Below, piece after piece: positions 33,789-43,614 of a stretch of 64,000 nucleotides of DNA. Both the position numbers and the translations under genes were made by a program. The stretch comes from Pelobacter seleniigenes DSM 18267 (lineage in GTDB: Bacteria; Desulfobacterota; Desulfuromonadia; Desulfuromonadales; Geopsychrobacteraceae). Positions within the stretch are counted from its first letter, which is position 1, and each line of letters starts with the position of its first letter. The stretch spans positions 570,501 through 634,500 of the forward strand of contig NZ_JOMG01000002.1 in assembly GCF_000711225.1 (NCBI RefSeq). The letters are read 5' to 3'. The notes below the pieces were generated by a model, which worked only from the letters and a program-made list of their open reading frames with translations, ran no database searches and was not told where the DNA came from.

Positions 33789-34697
33789 ATGAACCAGCCT
33801 TTGCTTTTTGATATCAAGCGCTACTCCATCAACGATGGACCCGGCATCCGCATCACCATATTTTTCAAAGGCTGCCCGCTGCGCTGTGCCTGGTGCCATA
33901 ACCCGGAAAGCATCTCCCCCCGAGCGCAGAAATTATTCACCGCCGGCAAATGCATCGGTTGCGGCGAATGCATCAAGGTCTGCCCGCAGCAGGCCTGTGC
34001 CCTGACCGCGGCAGGGGTTGTCACCGATCCACAACGCTGCACCCTTTGCGGAGCCTGCGCCGAGATCTGCCCGACCCGGGCGGTTGAACTGTCCGGCTTT
34101 TACAAGAGTCTCCCTGAATTACTTGAAATTATTGAAAAAGAACGCCCCTTGTTTGACCAGTCACAAGGCGGGGTCACCTGCTCCGGCGGCGAACCCTTGC
34201 TCTACCCCGACTACCTGATCCCGCTCCTTGACAGCTGCGGTGAACGGGCCATTCACCGGGCTGTCGACACCTGCGGCCATGTGCCGACAGAAACCCTGCT
34301 GACCGTGGCCGAACGGACCGACCTGTTTCTCTATGACCTGAAACTGATCGACTCGGACCGTCATCGGCAGTTTACCGGGGTCGGCAACGAAAGAATCCTC
34401 GGCAACCTGACCGTCCTGGCGGCAACCGGTGCCCGGATCGATATCCGAATCCCGCTCATTAAAGGGGTCAATGCGGATCAGGCCAATCTGTCCCAAACCG
34501 CCAAGTTCATCTCCACCCTGGAGGGAAAACCCAAAACCGTCAGCCTGCTCCCCTACCACGCGATAGCTGCTCATAAATACAAAAAACTTGGCGGGGTTTA
34601 TCAGGATGAAGGGCTGGCAGAGCCGAATCAGGACGACATCTCCAGGGCCATCGCCTGTTTCGATGCGTGCGGCGTGACCGCCCGGGTTGGCGGCTGA
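33789..34697 (+). CDS. Glycyl radical enzyme activating enzyme (radical SAM)
   Basis: 302 aa; the ATG follows ACAGGAC. The radical SAM motif CPLRCAWC (C-x3-C-x2-C) lies near residue 30, followed by two ferredoxin-type clusters (CIGCGECIKVCPQQAC and CTLCGACAEICPTRA) typical of activases for PflD/HypD/diol dehydratase enzymes. GGVTCSGGEPLL is the SAM-binding GGE motif. It abstracts hydrogen from Gly793 of the neighbouring enzyme, using S-adenosylmethionine. Confidence 0.95.
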   Translation: MNQPLLFDIKRYSINDGPGIRITIFFKGCPLRCAWCHNPESISPRAQKLFTAGKCIGCGECIKVCPQQACALTAAGVVTDPQRCTLCGACAEICPTRAVELSGFYKSLPELLEIIEKERPLFDQSQGGVTCSGGEPLLYPDYLIPLLDSCGERAIHRAVDTCGHVPTETLLTVAERTDLFLYDLKLIDSDRHRQFTGVGNERILGNLTVLAATGARIDIRIPLIKGVNADQANLSQTAKFISTLEGKPKTVSLLPYHAIAAHKYKKLGGVYQDEGLAEPNQDDISRAIACFDACGVTARVGG

Positions 34698-34750
34698 GGA
34701 GCAGTCTTACAAAGGAGGGAAAAGGTGCAAAAATGCGCCCTGCCACCTGC

Positions 34751-37700
34751 TCAGCTTTGAGCAGTGACCTCTTCCGGAGCCCAGGAAAAATATTTCACTT
34801 CCTGGGCTGTCATGGCAAGGAGGATTTCATCGACCGTTTCCTGCAACTCGCCCCCCATCCTCCTGAAATCATCCTCACGTTCCGGACCGGCTTTGGACAG
34901 CAAGGCAAAGTAGATGGGTTTGAAACGATCTTGCAGGCAGAGAGGCTTATACCAGCTGTCTTCAAACAGCCGCAAAGCTGGCCCGACCTGGCCGGCGGCG
35001 GCCAAACACAACAGGACTCCGCTGAATAATCCCGCATCACGCTCTAGATCAAGCAGCGGAACAACCCGGTCAAGCGCATTCAAAGCCTCTTCATGCCGCC
35101 CGCCCCAGAGCAGGACTCGCACCAGGTGCAGTTGGGTCAGAGAATCCTGCTGCAGCTCCTTCAGCTCGGCAACCCGACAACTGAGGTCAAGGCACCTGGA
35201 ATATTTTTCGGCCTGCTCAAAATAGAGCAGGGATAAATTCAGCATCGCTCCGGTGTGCCCTTTTTCAATAGCCAGCAGGTAATAGCGTTCAGCATTTTCA
35301 AAACGCTTGAGCCGTTCCTCATAAAGCAGCGCCAAGTTGAACATGGCATCGGAATGGTCATGTTTGATCGCCATCAAATAATATTTTTCAGCCTCTTCAT
35401 AACGCCCATAGTATTCTTCATAAAGCAGGGCGAGATTGAACATGGCATCAAGACAACCGTATTTTATGGCTTGCAGATAATATTTTTCAGCCTCCTCATG
35501 ACGCCCCAGGCATTGTTGATACAAGACCGCCAGGTTGAACATTGCTCCGACATGATGATGTTGGATGGCCAGCAAATAATACTTTTCGGCATCCTCATAA
35601 CGGTCAAAGTGGCGGCGATATAACAGCCCCAAATTGTTCATGGCGCTGGCCTGTCCCAAAGCAATAGCCTGCAGATAATAGCGTTCGGCCTCTTCATAGC
35701 GTTCGAAATGCTGTTGATAAAGCAAAGCGAGATTGTTCATGGCTCCCGAGTCATTCACCGCGACGGCCTGCAAATAGAACTTCTCTGCTTTTTCGAAGGC
35801 TTCATAGTGACGCTGGTAGAGCAACGCCAAGTTGGCCATGGCCGCGCCGTGCCCTTGCCCGGCAGCCAGAAGATAATAGGTTTCAGCGTCATCGAAACGC
35901 TGCAGGTGCTCCTCGTACAGCAGAGCGAGATTGAACATGGCCGCGATATGCCCTTTTTCAACAGCCTGCAGGTAAAAATGTTCAGCATCCTGATAACGCT
36001 GAAAGTGCTCTTCATAGAGCAGGGCAAGGTTGAACATGGCATCCATATGCCCCCGTTCAATGGCCAGCAAATAGTAGCTTTCCGAATCCTCGCAGCGCTG
36101 AAAATGACGTCGATACAATAATGCCAAGTTATTCATGGCGCCGACATGACCATGCTCCACCGCCATCAGGAAGTAGCGTTCGGCATCGGCATATCGCTCT
36201 AACTTTTTGCGATAAAGCAGTGCCAGGTTGTTCATGGCACCGACGTGGCCTTTGTCAACAGCCAGCAGATAATAACGTTCGGCATCCTGATACCGTTCAA
36301 ACTGTTCTTCATAATGCAGAGCAAGATCAAACAGGGCCGCGGGTTTGCCTTTTGCGGCCTTCTTCAGCAGACTCTTTTCCTTTTTCAGGGCGGCTTCCTG
36401 CAGGGGGGAATCACTGACAACATCTTCGAAACGTCTCTCTGAAGAGGAACTTTCGTGACCTTCAATCTGCCGGGTTGCCTTGATCAGCCGATCTTCTTGT
36501 TCGCCGGATAATCCAGCCGATATCAATGCGTCAGTCAACAGCCGAGCATGCTGAGGTTTCAGGCTTCCTTCCTGAATGGCTTGCAGATGGCGTTCGGCTT
36601 GATGGAACAGCTCATCACGGCTACACCAGGTCTGTAAAAAACGAACCAACCAAAGCGTCCGGCGCCGATCACTGGGGCGGCCGTTATGCATCATGTACCA
36701 GATATTGAAAAACCGCTCTTCAAGACGATACAGGTTATTCGTCCCGGAGGTCTGTTCCTGGTGAATGATCCGGCCCTTTATCAATTGTTTGAGATGAATC
36801 AAGACCTGATTACGCGGCATGCGACAAGCGCGGCCAATTTCATCGGCATCGACAGCGTCCCAGGCCAGAGCAACGGTGTCAACGATCTCCTGCTGCTGAA
36901 CGGAAAGATCATCCATCTGATGTTTATAGAGGGGAGTCACCCGGTCGAGGAGGTTTTCCAGATCGTGCAACGCATCACCGCTTTTACCCAGCAGGATCTC
37001 GAACAGCAGCAGGATGGTTCGCGGAACCCCGGAGGTCAACCTGCGCAGGGCCTCAATCCTGCCGGGATTTTCCTCAAGAATTTTCCTCATTTTCTCTTGC
37101 TGCTGATCATCTCCCAAATGTCCCAGCAAAGTACGGGTTTCTTCAGCATCCAGACCGGTCAGTTGGATGACCTTGAAAAACCGGTGGAAGGGTGTTCCCT
37201 GATCAAAATGTTTTTCCATCAGGGCTGAAGATGCACCAATAATACGAATTCGGCTGGTGGAGACAAGAATGTCCCGGAGCCGCAGCTGCTCATGAGTTCT
37301 CAACTTGGAAATCAACTCCCCAATGTTGTCGATAAGCAGCAGCAAACAGACATTCTTTTTTTGCAGTTCCTTTTCGATAATCAGGTGGCAGTCATTTTCG
37401 TAATAAGGATTCTCGGATTCTTCGGCGAATCTTGCTGGCAATTTTTCGAAGCCGAGGAACGAGCTCAACAGTTCCGCAGTGTATTCCCAAAACTTATAGA
37501 GCCGGCCGATCCGGTACAACTCTTCATTGAACAACAGCGGGAGGAGCCAGTCCTGTGTTTGCTGATTATCGCGAATTTTGAGATAGGCCATCCGCAGCAA
37601 GCTGGACTTTCCCTGCCCGCGTTGCCCTTGGATGATGACATGTCGAGGAGTCTGACGATGACCGGTCGCAACCGCTTCTGAAACCAGGCTCTCGAGAAGC

Positions 37701-37783
37701 TCATTGCGGACTGAAAATCTGGCGCAGAATTCCTCTTCAGACATTTCCTGCGGGGTGTAAAGCGCACTGATGGGTCGGGACAT
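34751..37783 (-). CDS. P-loop (STAND-like) ATPase with 12 tandem TPR/Sel1-like repeats
   Basis: 1010 aa. An N-terminal NTPase has Walker A GQRGQGKSS (53-61) and Walker B VCLLLLIDNIGE (about 150). A winged-helix-like part follows (about 300-350, IGRACRMPRNQVLIHLKQLI). Residues about 478-880 hold 12 repeats of exactly 33 residues with consensus MxNLALLYxxHFERYEDAEK, YYLLAIEKGHxGA, giving a 99-bp DNA periodicity (about 35230-36350). The C-terminus is helical. The layout matches STAND sensors, where repeats bind a trigger and the ATPase oligomerises. No effector domain is seen at the N-terminus. Roles in signalling or phage defence are possible. It is transcribed alone, converging on the activase gene. 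Confidence 0.8.
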   Translation of the reverse strand: MSRPISALYTPQEMSEEEFCARFSVRNELLESLVSEAVATGHRQTPRHVIIQGQRGQGKSSLLRMAYLKIRDNQQTQDWLLPLLFNEELYRIGRLYKFWEYTAELLSSFLGFEKLPARFAEESENPYYENDCHLIIEKELQKKNVCLLLLIDNIGELISKLRTHEQLRLRDILVSTSRIRIIGASSALMEKHFDQGTPFHRFFKVIQLTGLDAEETRTLLGHLGDDQQQEKMRKILEENPGRIEALRRLTSGVPRTILLLFEILLGKSGDALHDLENLLDRVTPLYKHQMDDLSVQQQEIVDTVALAWDAVDADEIGRACRMPRNQVLIHLKQLIKGRIIHQEQTSGTNNLYRLEERFFNIWYMMHNGRPSDRRRTLWLVRFLQTWCSRDELFHQAERHLQAIQEGSLKPQHARLLTDALISAGLSGEQEDRLIKATRQIEGHESSSSERRFEDVVSDSPLQEAALKKEKSLLKKAAKGKPAALFDLALHYEEQFERYQDAERYYLLAVDKGHVGAMNNLALLYRKKLERYADAERYFLMAVEHGHVGAMNNLALLYRRHFQRCEDSESYYLLAIERGHMDAMFNLALLYEEHFQRYQDAEHFYLQAVEKGHIAAMFNLALLYEEHLQRFDDAETYYLLAAGQGHGAAMANLALLYQRHYEAFEKAEKFYLQAVAVNDSGAMNNLALLYQQHFERYEEAERYYLQAIALGQASAMNNLGLLYRRHFDRYEDAEKYYLLAIQHHHVGAMFNLAVLYQQCLGRHEEAEKYYLQAIKYGCLDAMFNLALLYEEYYGRYEEAEKYYLMAIKHDHSDAMFNLALLYEERLKRFENAERYYLLAIEKGHTGAMLNLSLLYFEQAEKYSRCLDLSCRVAELKELQQDSLTQLHLVRVLLWGGRHEEALNALDRVVPLLDLERDAGLFSGVLLCLAAAGQVGPALRLFEDSWYKPLCLQDRFKPIYFALLSKAGPEREDDFRRMGGELQETVDEILLAMTAQEVKYFSWAPEEVTAQS

Positions 37784-37946
37784 GATTCATTTCTCAACGC
37801 AGTATTTGCCAGAACGTCTGCCAACCGGAATGCCCCCTGGCGAGAATCAAACATTCCGGCGATATCACGATAGCAACGATATGTGTCATTCGTATGACTG
37901 CCAGGACCAAAAAAATTCCTTCTTTTCCAGACAGTCATTCGCTAAA

Positions 37947-38091
37947 TAGTTTTCATCCGGAAACGGCCCTTTTCCGCTGTGGCGGTGTCAATCTGCGGGT
38001 TTTCTTGTGCGGCGTAAAGGACTACGCCTCCGCGCATCCCCTTGATGTCCTTGCCACAACGAAAAATTGCTCGTTTCCAATCTGACAACTA
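37947..38091. repeat. 145-bp imperfect palindromic element (MITE-like)
   Basis: Ends TAGTT (37947) and AACTA (38087-38091) frame long complementary arms. CCGGAAACGGCCCTTTTCCG, then CTGTGGC on the left matches GCCACAACGAAAAATTGCTC, then GTTTCCAA on the right, with mismatches. The centre is GGCGTA-AAGGAC-TACGCC. There is no ORF. It fills the middle of the 37784-38354 gap; the remainder shows no recognisable feature. Confidence 0.65.
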
Positions 38092-38354
38092 AATACGCAA
38101 TATCAATTGCTATCAGAATTCTAACCCCAGAAAATCTTAGAACAAACTAACCGAATGCATCGTCATCGTCAATCCTAAATCAGCCAACTCGACAAAGAAT
38201 AAAGAACCGTGGAAGCAATGGAAAAGTGCTGTCAATCGACACTCCGTTTATGGTATAGGCAGAACCTCTACCAAGGTCTGAGCTGGACGCGGTGAGCGCC
38301 TTTCTGCGGCGGCTGATCCCAGCCAAGAGCCCCTTCTTCAAATAAACGTGAACC

Positions 38355-39692
38355 ATGAAAAATTTATCGCCTCGACTTTCGTATGTGCAGATTCTGCGCT
38401 TCTGGTTTCCCCTTGCCACAACCTGGCTGATGATGTCGGTCGAGGGACCTTTCATTGCCGCAATTATCGCCCGTTTGGGTGCGGAACAGCAGAACCTGGC
38501 GGCCTACGGGGTAGCCTATGCCTTTGCCATGGTCGCCGAATCACCAGTGATCATGCTGATGAGTGCTAGTACCGCCCTCTGTCGCAGCCGGGACAGCTAT
38601 CTGCGCCTGCGCACGTTTTCCTTCTGGCTGAGCCTGAGCGTGACCCTGCTGTTTGGGCTGGGCCTGTTACCACCGCTGTATCATCCGGTTATCGAGGGTC
38701 TGTTCGGCATGCCGGCCGATATTTCCAAATTAATTCACAGCGCTCTGCTCTGCCTGCTGCCCTGGCCCGGCGCCATCGGCTTGCGCCGTTTTTACCAGGG
38801 CGTGCTGATTGCAGCCCATAAAACCCGCCGGGTTGCCGCGGCGACCGTGTTTCGCCTGCTCTTCATGTCCGGCAGTGCGCTGTGCTGCTTTTTCTTCAGT
38901 TCTCTGCCCGGTGCCACCATCGGAGCCCTGTCCCTGGCGGCGGGGGTCACTGCAGAAGCGCTGCTGACCAGGTTTCTGGCTCGCCATGCCGTCGCCGAGT
39001 TGCTGAATAAAGCTCCCGGCCCGGCAGAACAACCGCTCAGCTATCGAGCTATCGGCCACTACTATCTGCCCCTGGCGATGACCCCTTTTATCGGGCTGTC
39101 GATTCATCCGATGGTCACCTTCTTTCTGGGGAAAAGCCCAGCGGCGGTCGAGTCCCTTGCGGTCATGCCGGTGATTTACGGGCTGACTTTCATTTTTCGC
39201 GCCTTTGGCCTTTCCTACCAGGAAGTTGCCATCGCTTTGCTCGGCGAAAATCGAGCCAACTATCAACGGGTTCGCAACTTTGCCGTCGGCCTAGGCCTGT
39301 TCACCTCCGGCGGCCTGAGCCTCATCGCCTTTACCCCGCTGCACTATACCTGGTTCCACGCGGTTTCCGGGCTCAGTGATGCGCTCAGTGCTTTTGCGGT
39401 TCTGCCCCTTCAGCTGACGGCAATTTTCCCGGCCCTGACCGTACTCATCTCGTTTCAACGCTCAATCCTGATCGTCGCTCAGCATACCCGACCGATTTCT
39501 CTGGCAACGACCCTGGAAGCCGCTGGAATTTTCGCCCTCCTGCTGATCTCGGTGGTATACTTTGCGCTACCGGGTGCAGTCGCCGCGGCGGCGGCCTATG
39601 TCTGCGGTCGTCTGGCGGCTATTTTCATGCTGCAACGGCCGTTTGCCGGGCACCTCAAGCAGCTTCTCCAGCAAGGGAGTTCCCCGTTTTGA
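38355..39692 (+). CDS. MATE/ANK-like multidrug or metabolite exporter
   Basis: 445 aa with about 12 hydrophobic segments in two bundles of six. The start FWFPLATTWLMMSVEGPFIA, then AIIARLGAEQQNLAAYGVAY is typical of the MATE superfamily, and resembles the ANKH-like branch. RRFYQGVLIAAHKTRRVA is the conserved loop after the first bundle. Substrate unknown. The stop overlaps the start of the next transporter gene, so three transporter genes (38355-41469) form an operon. The ribosome site is weak. Confidence 0.82.
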   Translation: MKNLSPRLSYVQILRFWFPLATTWLMMSVEGPFIAAIIARLGAEQQNLAAYGVAYAFAMVAESPVIMLMSASTALCRSRDSYLRLRTFSFWLSLSVTLLFGLGLLPPLYHPVIEGLFGMPADISKLIHSALLCLLPWPGAIGLRRFYQGVLIAAHKTRRVAAATVFRLLFMSGSALCCFFFSSLPGATIGALSLAAGVTAEALLTRFLARHAVAELLNKAPGPAEQPLSYRAIGHYYLPLAMTPFIGLSIHPMVTFFLGKSPAAVESLAVMPVIYGLTFIFRAFGLSYQEVAIALLGENRANYQRVRNFAVGLGLFTSGGLSLIAFTPLHYTWFHAVSGLSDALSAFAVLPLQLTAIFPALTVLISFQRSILIVAQHTRPISLATTLEAAGIFALLLISVVYFALPGAVAAAAAYVCGRLAAIFMLQRPFAGHLKQLLQQGSSPF

Positions 39693-40597
39693 AACTGCTT
39701 CAAGCCACTCCTTCCAAATCGACCGGCGCCTGGTTCGTACTCGGTGCAGCTTTACTCTGGGGGACAACCGGAACCGCCCAGGCGTTCGCCCCGCCAGGTT
39801 TCGACTCCAGAGTGATCGGCGCGTTACGGCTGCTGATCGGCGGACTGGCGTTGCTGTTTCTGGCGGTCAGGCATAAGGAATTGGGCAGAATCCGTGACTG
39901 GCCGTTCTGGCCAACCCTGCTGGCCTCGGTACTCACCGCCAGCTACCAGCTGTGTTTTTTTTCCGCTGTGGCCAGAACCGGGGTTGCCGTCGGCACCATC
40001 GTCGGTATCGGCAGCGCACCGGTGGCCGGCGGTTTGCTCGGTTTGATTTTTCGCGGCGAACGCCCCAGCAGGCGCTGGTTCAGCGCCACCGTCCTGGCCA
40101 TCGGCGGCTGTGTATTGTTAAGTCTCAGCGGCGGAGATATCTCCGTCGACCTGTTCGGAATCACCCTGGCCTTCGGCGCCGGAGCATCCTACGCCGCGTA
40201 CACTCTGATCATTAAGGGCATCCTTGAGCAGCATTCTCCCAACGCCGTCGTTGCGGTGGTGACCTGTGGTGGGGCTATTTTCCTGCTCCCCGCGCTGTTG
40301 CATATGGATCTGGACTGGCTCCTTCAACCCCGGGCAATGGCGGTCGCACTGCACCTGGGGTTGGCCTCCATGGCGCTGTCTTATTGGCTGTTCGCCCGCG
40401 GCCTGCAGACGGTCCAGGTCGCCACAGCGACCACCTTGACCTTGGCCGAACCGATGACCGCAGGAATCCTGGGCATTCTGGTTCTCAAGGAACAGGTGGA
40501 CACCGTGGCAATCTGCGGGATTGTCCTGATCTTTACCGGCTTGGTCTCCCTGGTTGTCAAACGACGCCGGGAGATTATCTCCGAGGAGCGTCCATGA
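39689..40597 (+). CDS. EamA-family (DMT) transporter 1
   Basis: 302 aa from TTG 39689, which overlaps the previous stop; AAGGGAG is upstream. Ten hydrophobic segments form two EamA repeats (GAALLWGTTGTAQAFAP and ITLAFGAGASYAAYTLIIKG). LTLAEPMTAGILGILVLKEQ is the classic end of the second repeat. Probable drug/metabolite or amino-acid exporter in the inner membrane. Confidence 0.88.
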   Translation: MKLLQATPSKSTGAWFVLGAALLWGTTGTAQAFAPPGFDSRVIGALRLLIGGLALLFLAVRHKELGRIRDWPFWPTLLASVLTASYQLCFFSAVARTGVAVGTIVGIGSAPVAGGLLGLIFRGERPSRRWFSATVLAIGGCVLLSLSGGDISVDLFGITLAFGAGASYAAYTLIIKGILEQHSPNAVVAVVTCGGAIFLLPALLHMDLDWLLQPRAMAVALHLGLASMALSYWLFARGLQTVQVATATTLTLAEPMTAGILGILVLKEQVDTVAICGIVLIFTGLVSLVVKRRREIISEERP

Positions 40598-41469
40598 ATC
40601 AGCAGCGCAAAGCCATTCTTTATGCTCTTACCGCAGTCTTGCTCTGGTCCACGGTAGCAACGGCCTTCAAATTGGCATTGCGGTTTCTGACTCCCATTGA
40701 ACTGCTGCTTTATTCGGGATCTTTTTCCACCCTTCTGCTCGGAGCGATTCTGCTCAAACAGGGAAAGTTCATGGAGGCCTTTCACTGCAGCGCCAGAGAG
40801 TACTTGCTGTCCATTTTCCTGGGGATTCTCAGTCCTTTTCTTTACTACCTGGTCCTGTTCAAAGCATACGCGCTGCTCCCCGCCCAACAAGCGCAACCCC
40901 TCAACTACACCTGGGCGATCACCCTTTCGTTACTGGCGGTTCCCCTGCTTAAACAGAAAATCCGCTGGCCCCAGTGGCTGGCGCTGGTGATCAGCTATTG
41001 CGGAGTGGTGGTCATTTCCACCGAAGGCCACCCTCTCAGTCTGCACTTTACCGACCCGTTCGGAGTCGCCCTCGCCCTGTTCAGCACCATCATCTGGGCC
41101 CTGTACTGGATCTTCAGCACCCGTGATCGACGCGATCCGATCGTCGGCCTGTTCGTCAATTTTCTGGCCAGCTTCCCGTTTGTGCTCGGCTGTTACCTGC
41201 TCACCACCGAGTTGCGGATCCCTGATTATCATGGTCTGCTGGGAGCTGCCTATGTCGGCACCTTTGAAATGGGAGCCTGTTTTGTGTTCTGGCTTATGGC
41301 CATGAAACTGACCGACAATACGGCCAAAATCAGCAATCTGATTTTCCTGTCACCGTTTCTCTCTTTGCTGTTCATTCATTTTCTGGTCGGCGAAGAAATC
41401 CTTGCCTCAACCTTCATCGGCCTGATCCTGATTGTTGTCGGGCTGCTCTGCCAACGGATCCGTTCCTGA
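40594..41469 (+). CDS. EamA-family (DMT) transporter 2
   Basis: 291 aa from the ATG at 40594, which overlaps the previous stop (ATGA) and has GAGGAG upstream. Two EamA repeats are visible (YALTAVLLWSTVATAFKLAL and GVALALFSTIIWALYWIFST). It ends SPFLSLLFIHFLVGEEILAS. Adjacent paired EamA genes often work as a heteromeric transporter; that is a possibility here. Confidence 0.88.
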   Translation: MNQQRKAILYALTAVLLWSTVATAFKLALRFLTPIELLLYSGSFSTLLLGAILLKQGKFMEAFHCSAREYLLSIFLGILSPFLYYLVLFKAYALLPAQQAQPLNYTWAITLSLLAVPLLKQKIRWPQWLALVISYCGVVVISTEGHPLSLHFTDPFGVALALFSTIIWALYWIFSTRDRRDPIVGLFVNFLASFPFVLGCYLLTTELRIPDYHGLLGAAYVGTFEMGACFVFWLMAMKLTDNTAKISNLIFLSPFLSLLFIHFLVGEEILASTFIGLILIVVGLLCQRIRS

Positions 41470-41568
41470 CCCTTTGTCGCTTCCCTGCCCAAAAAGATTA
41501 GGTTGGTTTTTCAGCTGATAAATGTTAAATAGCACCTTTAAAAACAATAAGTTATTAAGGGACAGGGA

Positions 41569-43614
41569 ATGTCTGAAATGAAAAGTACCGTCACGGACCC
41601 CTTACGGGAAATTGTCGAGCTGAAGAAAAAAAATCAGCAACTTGAAGAATCTCTACGTATCCTCAGCAGCACCAGCTCCCGTTATCAGGTACTGGTTGAA
41701 AATGCCGCAGACGCAATTTTTCTGGGCAATCCGCAAGGGAATATTATCGAGGCCAACCGGAGTGCTTTTAAACTTTGCGGATACAGCAAGGACGAGCTGA
41801 TCGGGATGAACATCGGAGAACTTTTCTCCGTCACAGAAAAGGAGCGCGTCCCTCTTCGCTTTGACCTGCTCAGGGCAGGACAGACGGTCCTTGCCGAACG
41901 CCTGCTGACCCGGAAGAACAGAACCACGGTGGCCATTCAGATGAACAGCAGCATCCTCCCGGATGGCACGTTCCACTCTGTCATGCGGGATATTAGCGAG
42001 CGCAAAAAGATAGAAGATGCCCTCCGGCTATCAGAGGAAAAATTTTCCCGCGCATTCAAACTAAGCCCTGACGCTATCAACATCAACCGCCTTGATGATG
42101 GGGTCTATCTTGAGATCAACCAAGGCTTTACCAACATTACAGGATGGACCGAAGAGGAAGTCATCGGCAAAAGCTCCCTCTCTCCAGAGCTGAATATCTG
42201 GTATCACAAAAAAGATCGCGACGCCCTGGTTGAACTGTTGCGACGCGATGGCGAGGTCAGTGGCTTTATCGCCAAGTTCCAGACCAGGCATGGACGTATT
42301 ATTTACGGGATGATGTCCGCTCGGGTTATTGACCTCAATGGTGAACTCTGCCTGCTGAACATAACCCGGGATATCACCGAACAGATTGAAGCTCAAAACA
42401 AGCAAAGAAAACTTGAAGAACAAATGCTGCAGGCCCAAAAGCTGGAAAGTCTGGGCGTTTTGGCAGGGGGAATTGCCCACGACTTCAATAATATCCTGAT
42501 GGCTGTCATTGGTCACTGTGAACTAGCCCAAAGGCGGATTGCCAATGAATCTCCGGCTAGACCGAATCTGGAACAGATCAAATCAGCCGCGGCCAAGGCC
42601 GCAGATCTTGCCAACCAGATGCTCGCCTATTCGGGCAAAGGGAAATTCATCGTCGAGCCCCTCAATCTCAATGTATTGATTATTGAGATGAAGCAGATTC
42701 TGGGAGTCTCCATCAGTAAAAAAGCCGCCATTAGTTTTGACTTGTTTGATGCGCTGCCAACCATTGAAGCCGATGCCACTCAGATGCGGCAAATTATCAT
42801 GAACCTGGTCATCAACGCTTCTGAAGCTCTAGGTCAAAAAAACGGCGTCATCTCAATCACCACAGGAACCCAATTCTGTAATAAAAATTACCTGAGTGAA
42901 ACCTGGCTGGATGAGGATCTACCCACCGGACATTACGTCTTCATGGAAATTGCAGATAACGGCTGCGGCATTCCCAAAAACAATATAAGCCGGATTTTCG
43001 AACCATTTTACAGCACCAAATTTTCAGGCCGAGGCCTCGGCATGGCAGCAGTTCTCGGGATTGTTCGCGGCCATAACGGGGCGATAAAAGTTTATAGCGA
43101 ACCACAGATGGGCAGCACTTTCAAAGTCCTGTTTCCAGCTTCGACACTGGTGGCTGAGCGGATTGAAGCAGTTGATCAACCGGTCGAGTTTAAAGCCACC
43201 GGTCAGGTTCTGCTGGTTGATGATGAGGAAAGCTTGCGCAGTATCGGCAAAGCTATGCTTGAAGAACTGGGGTTCAAAGTTTTAACTGCCGCTGACGGAT
43301 TTGAAGCGCTCGCTTTTTACCAGCAGCACCGGCAGGAAATCAGTTTTGTCCTGATGGATCTGACCATGCCCCACATGGACGGAGAAGAGGCCTTCCGCGA
43401 ATTGAGGCGCATCGATCCAGAGGTTCAGGTCATTATCTGCAGTGGCTACAATGAAATTGATGTCACGCAACGTTTTGCCGGCAAAGGCTTAGCCGGGTTT
43501 CTTAAAAAACCCTATCAACTCCAGGAATTGCAGAAAGCCATCGGCAAGATAACCAACTCTCTGCCCTTACGCCAGGCCGAAGCTCCACAGCAGCCCGACA
43601 ACCACCAGAACTGA
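41569..43614 (+). CDS. Hybrid sensor histidine kinase (two PAS, HisKA, HATPase, REC)
   Basis: 681 aa, with AAGGGACAGGGA before the ATG. There is no membrane segment, so it is cytoplasmic. PAS 1 (about 50-145, VLVENAADAIFLGNPQGNII), PAS 2 (about 160-275), HisKA with His in GGIAHDFNNILMAV (about 303), HATPase (EIADNGCGIPK, GRGLGMAAVLGIV) and a receiver domain (about 545-665) with LLVDDEESLRS, Asp in VLMDLTMPHMD and Lys in FLKKPY. The NtrB-like core resembles the kinase at 18249. The 3' end overlaps the convergent DUF554 gene by 48 nt. Confidence 0.92.
   Translation: MSEMKSTVTDPLREIVELKKKNQQLEESLRILSSTSSRYQVLVENAADAIFLGNPQGNIIEANRSAFKLCGYSKDELIGMNIGELFSVTEKERVPLRFDLLRAGQTVLAERLLTRKNRTTVAIQMNSSILPDGTFHSVMRDISERKKIEDALRLSEEKFSRAFKLSPDAININRLDDGVYLEINQGFTNITGWTEEEVIGKSSLSPELNIWYHKKDRDALVELLRRDGEVSGFIAKFQTRHGRIIYGMMSARVIDLNGELCLLNITRDITEQIEAQNKQRKLEEQMLQAQKLESLGVLAGGIAHDFNNILMAVIGHCELAQRRIANESPARPNLEQIKSAAAKAADLANQMLAYSGKGKFIVEPLNLNVLIIEMKQILGVSISKKAAISFDLFDALPTIEADATQMRQIIMNLVINASEALGQKNGVISITTGTQFCNKNYLSETWLDEDLPTGHYVFMEIADNGCGIPKNNISRIFEPFYSTKFSGRGLGMAAVLGIVRGHNGAIKVYSEPQMGSTFKVLFPASTLVAERIEAVDQPVEFKATGQVLLVDDEESLRSIGKAMLEELGFKVLTAADGFEALAFYQQHRQEISFVLMDLTMPHMDGEEAFRELRRIDPEVQVIICSGYNEIDVTQRFAGKGLAGFLKKPYQLQELQKAIGKITNSLPLRQAEAPQQPDNHQN

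Noticed and set aside
35230-36350. Regular 99-bp repeats that might suggest a CRISPR-like or satellite array
   Set aside because: They are in frame within a 1010-aa protein and encode 33-residue TPR/Sel1-like units; there are no spacers.
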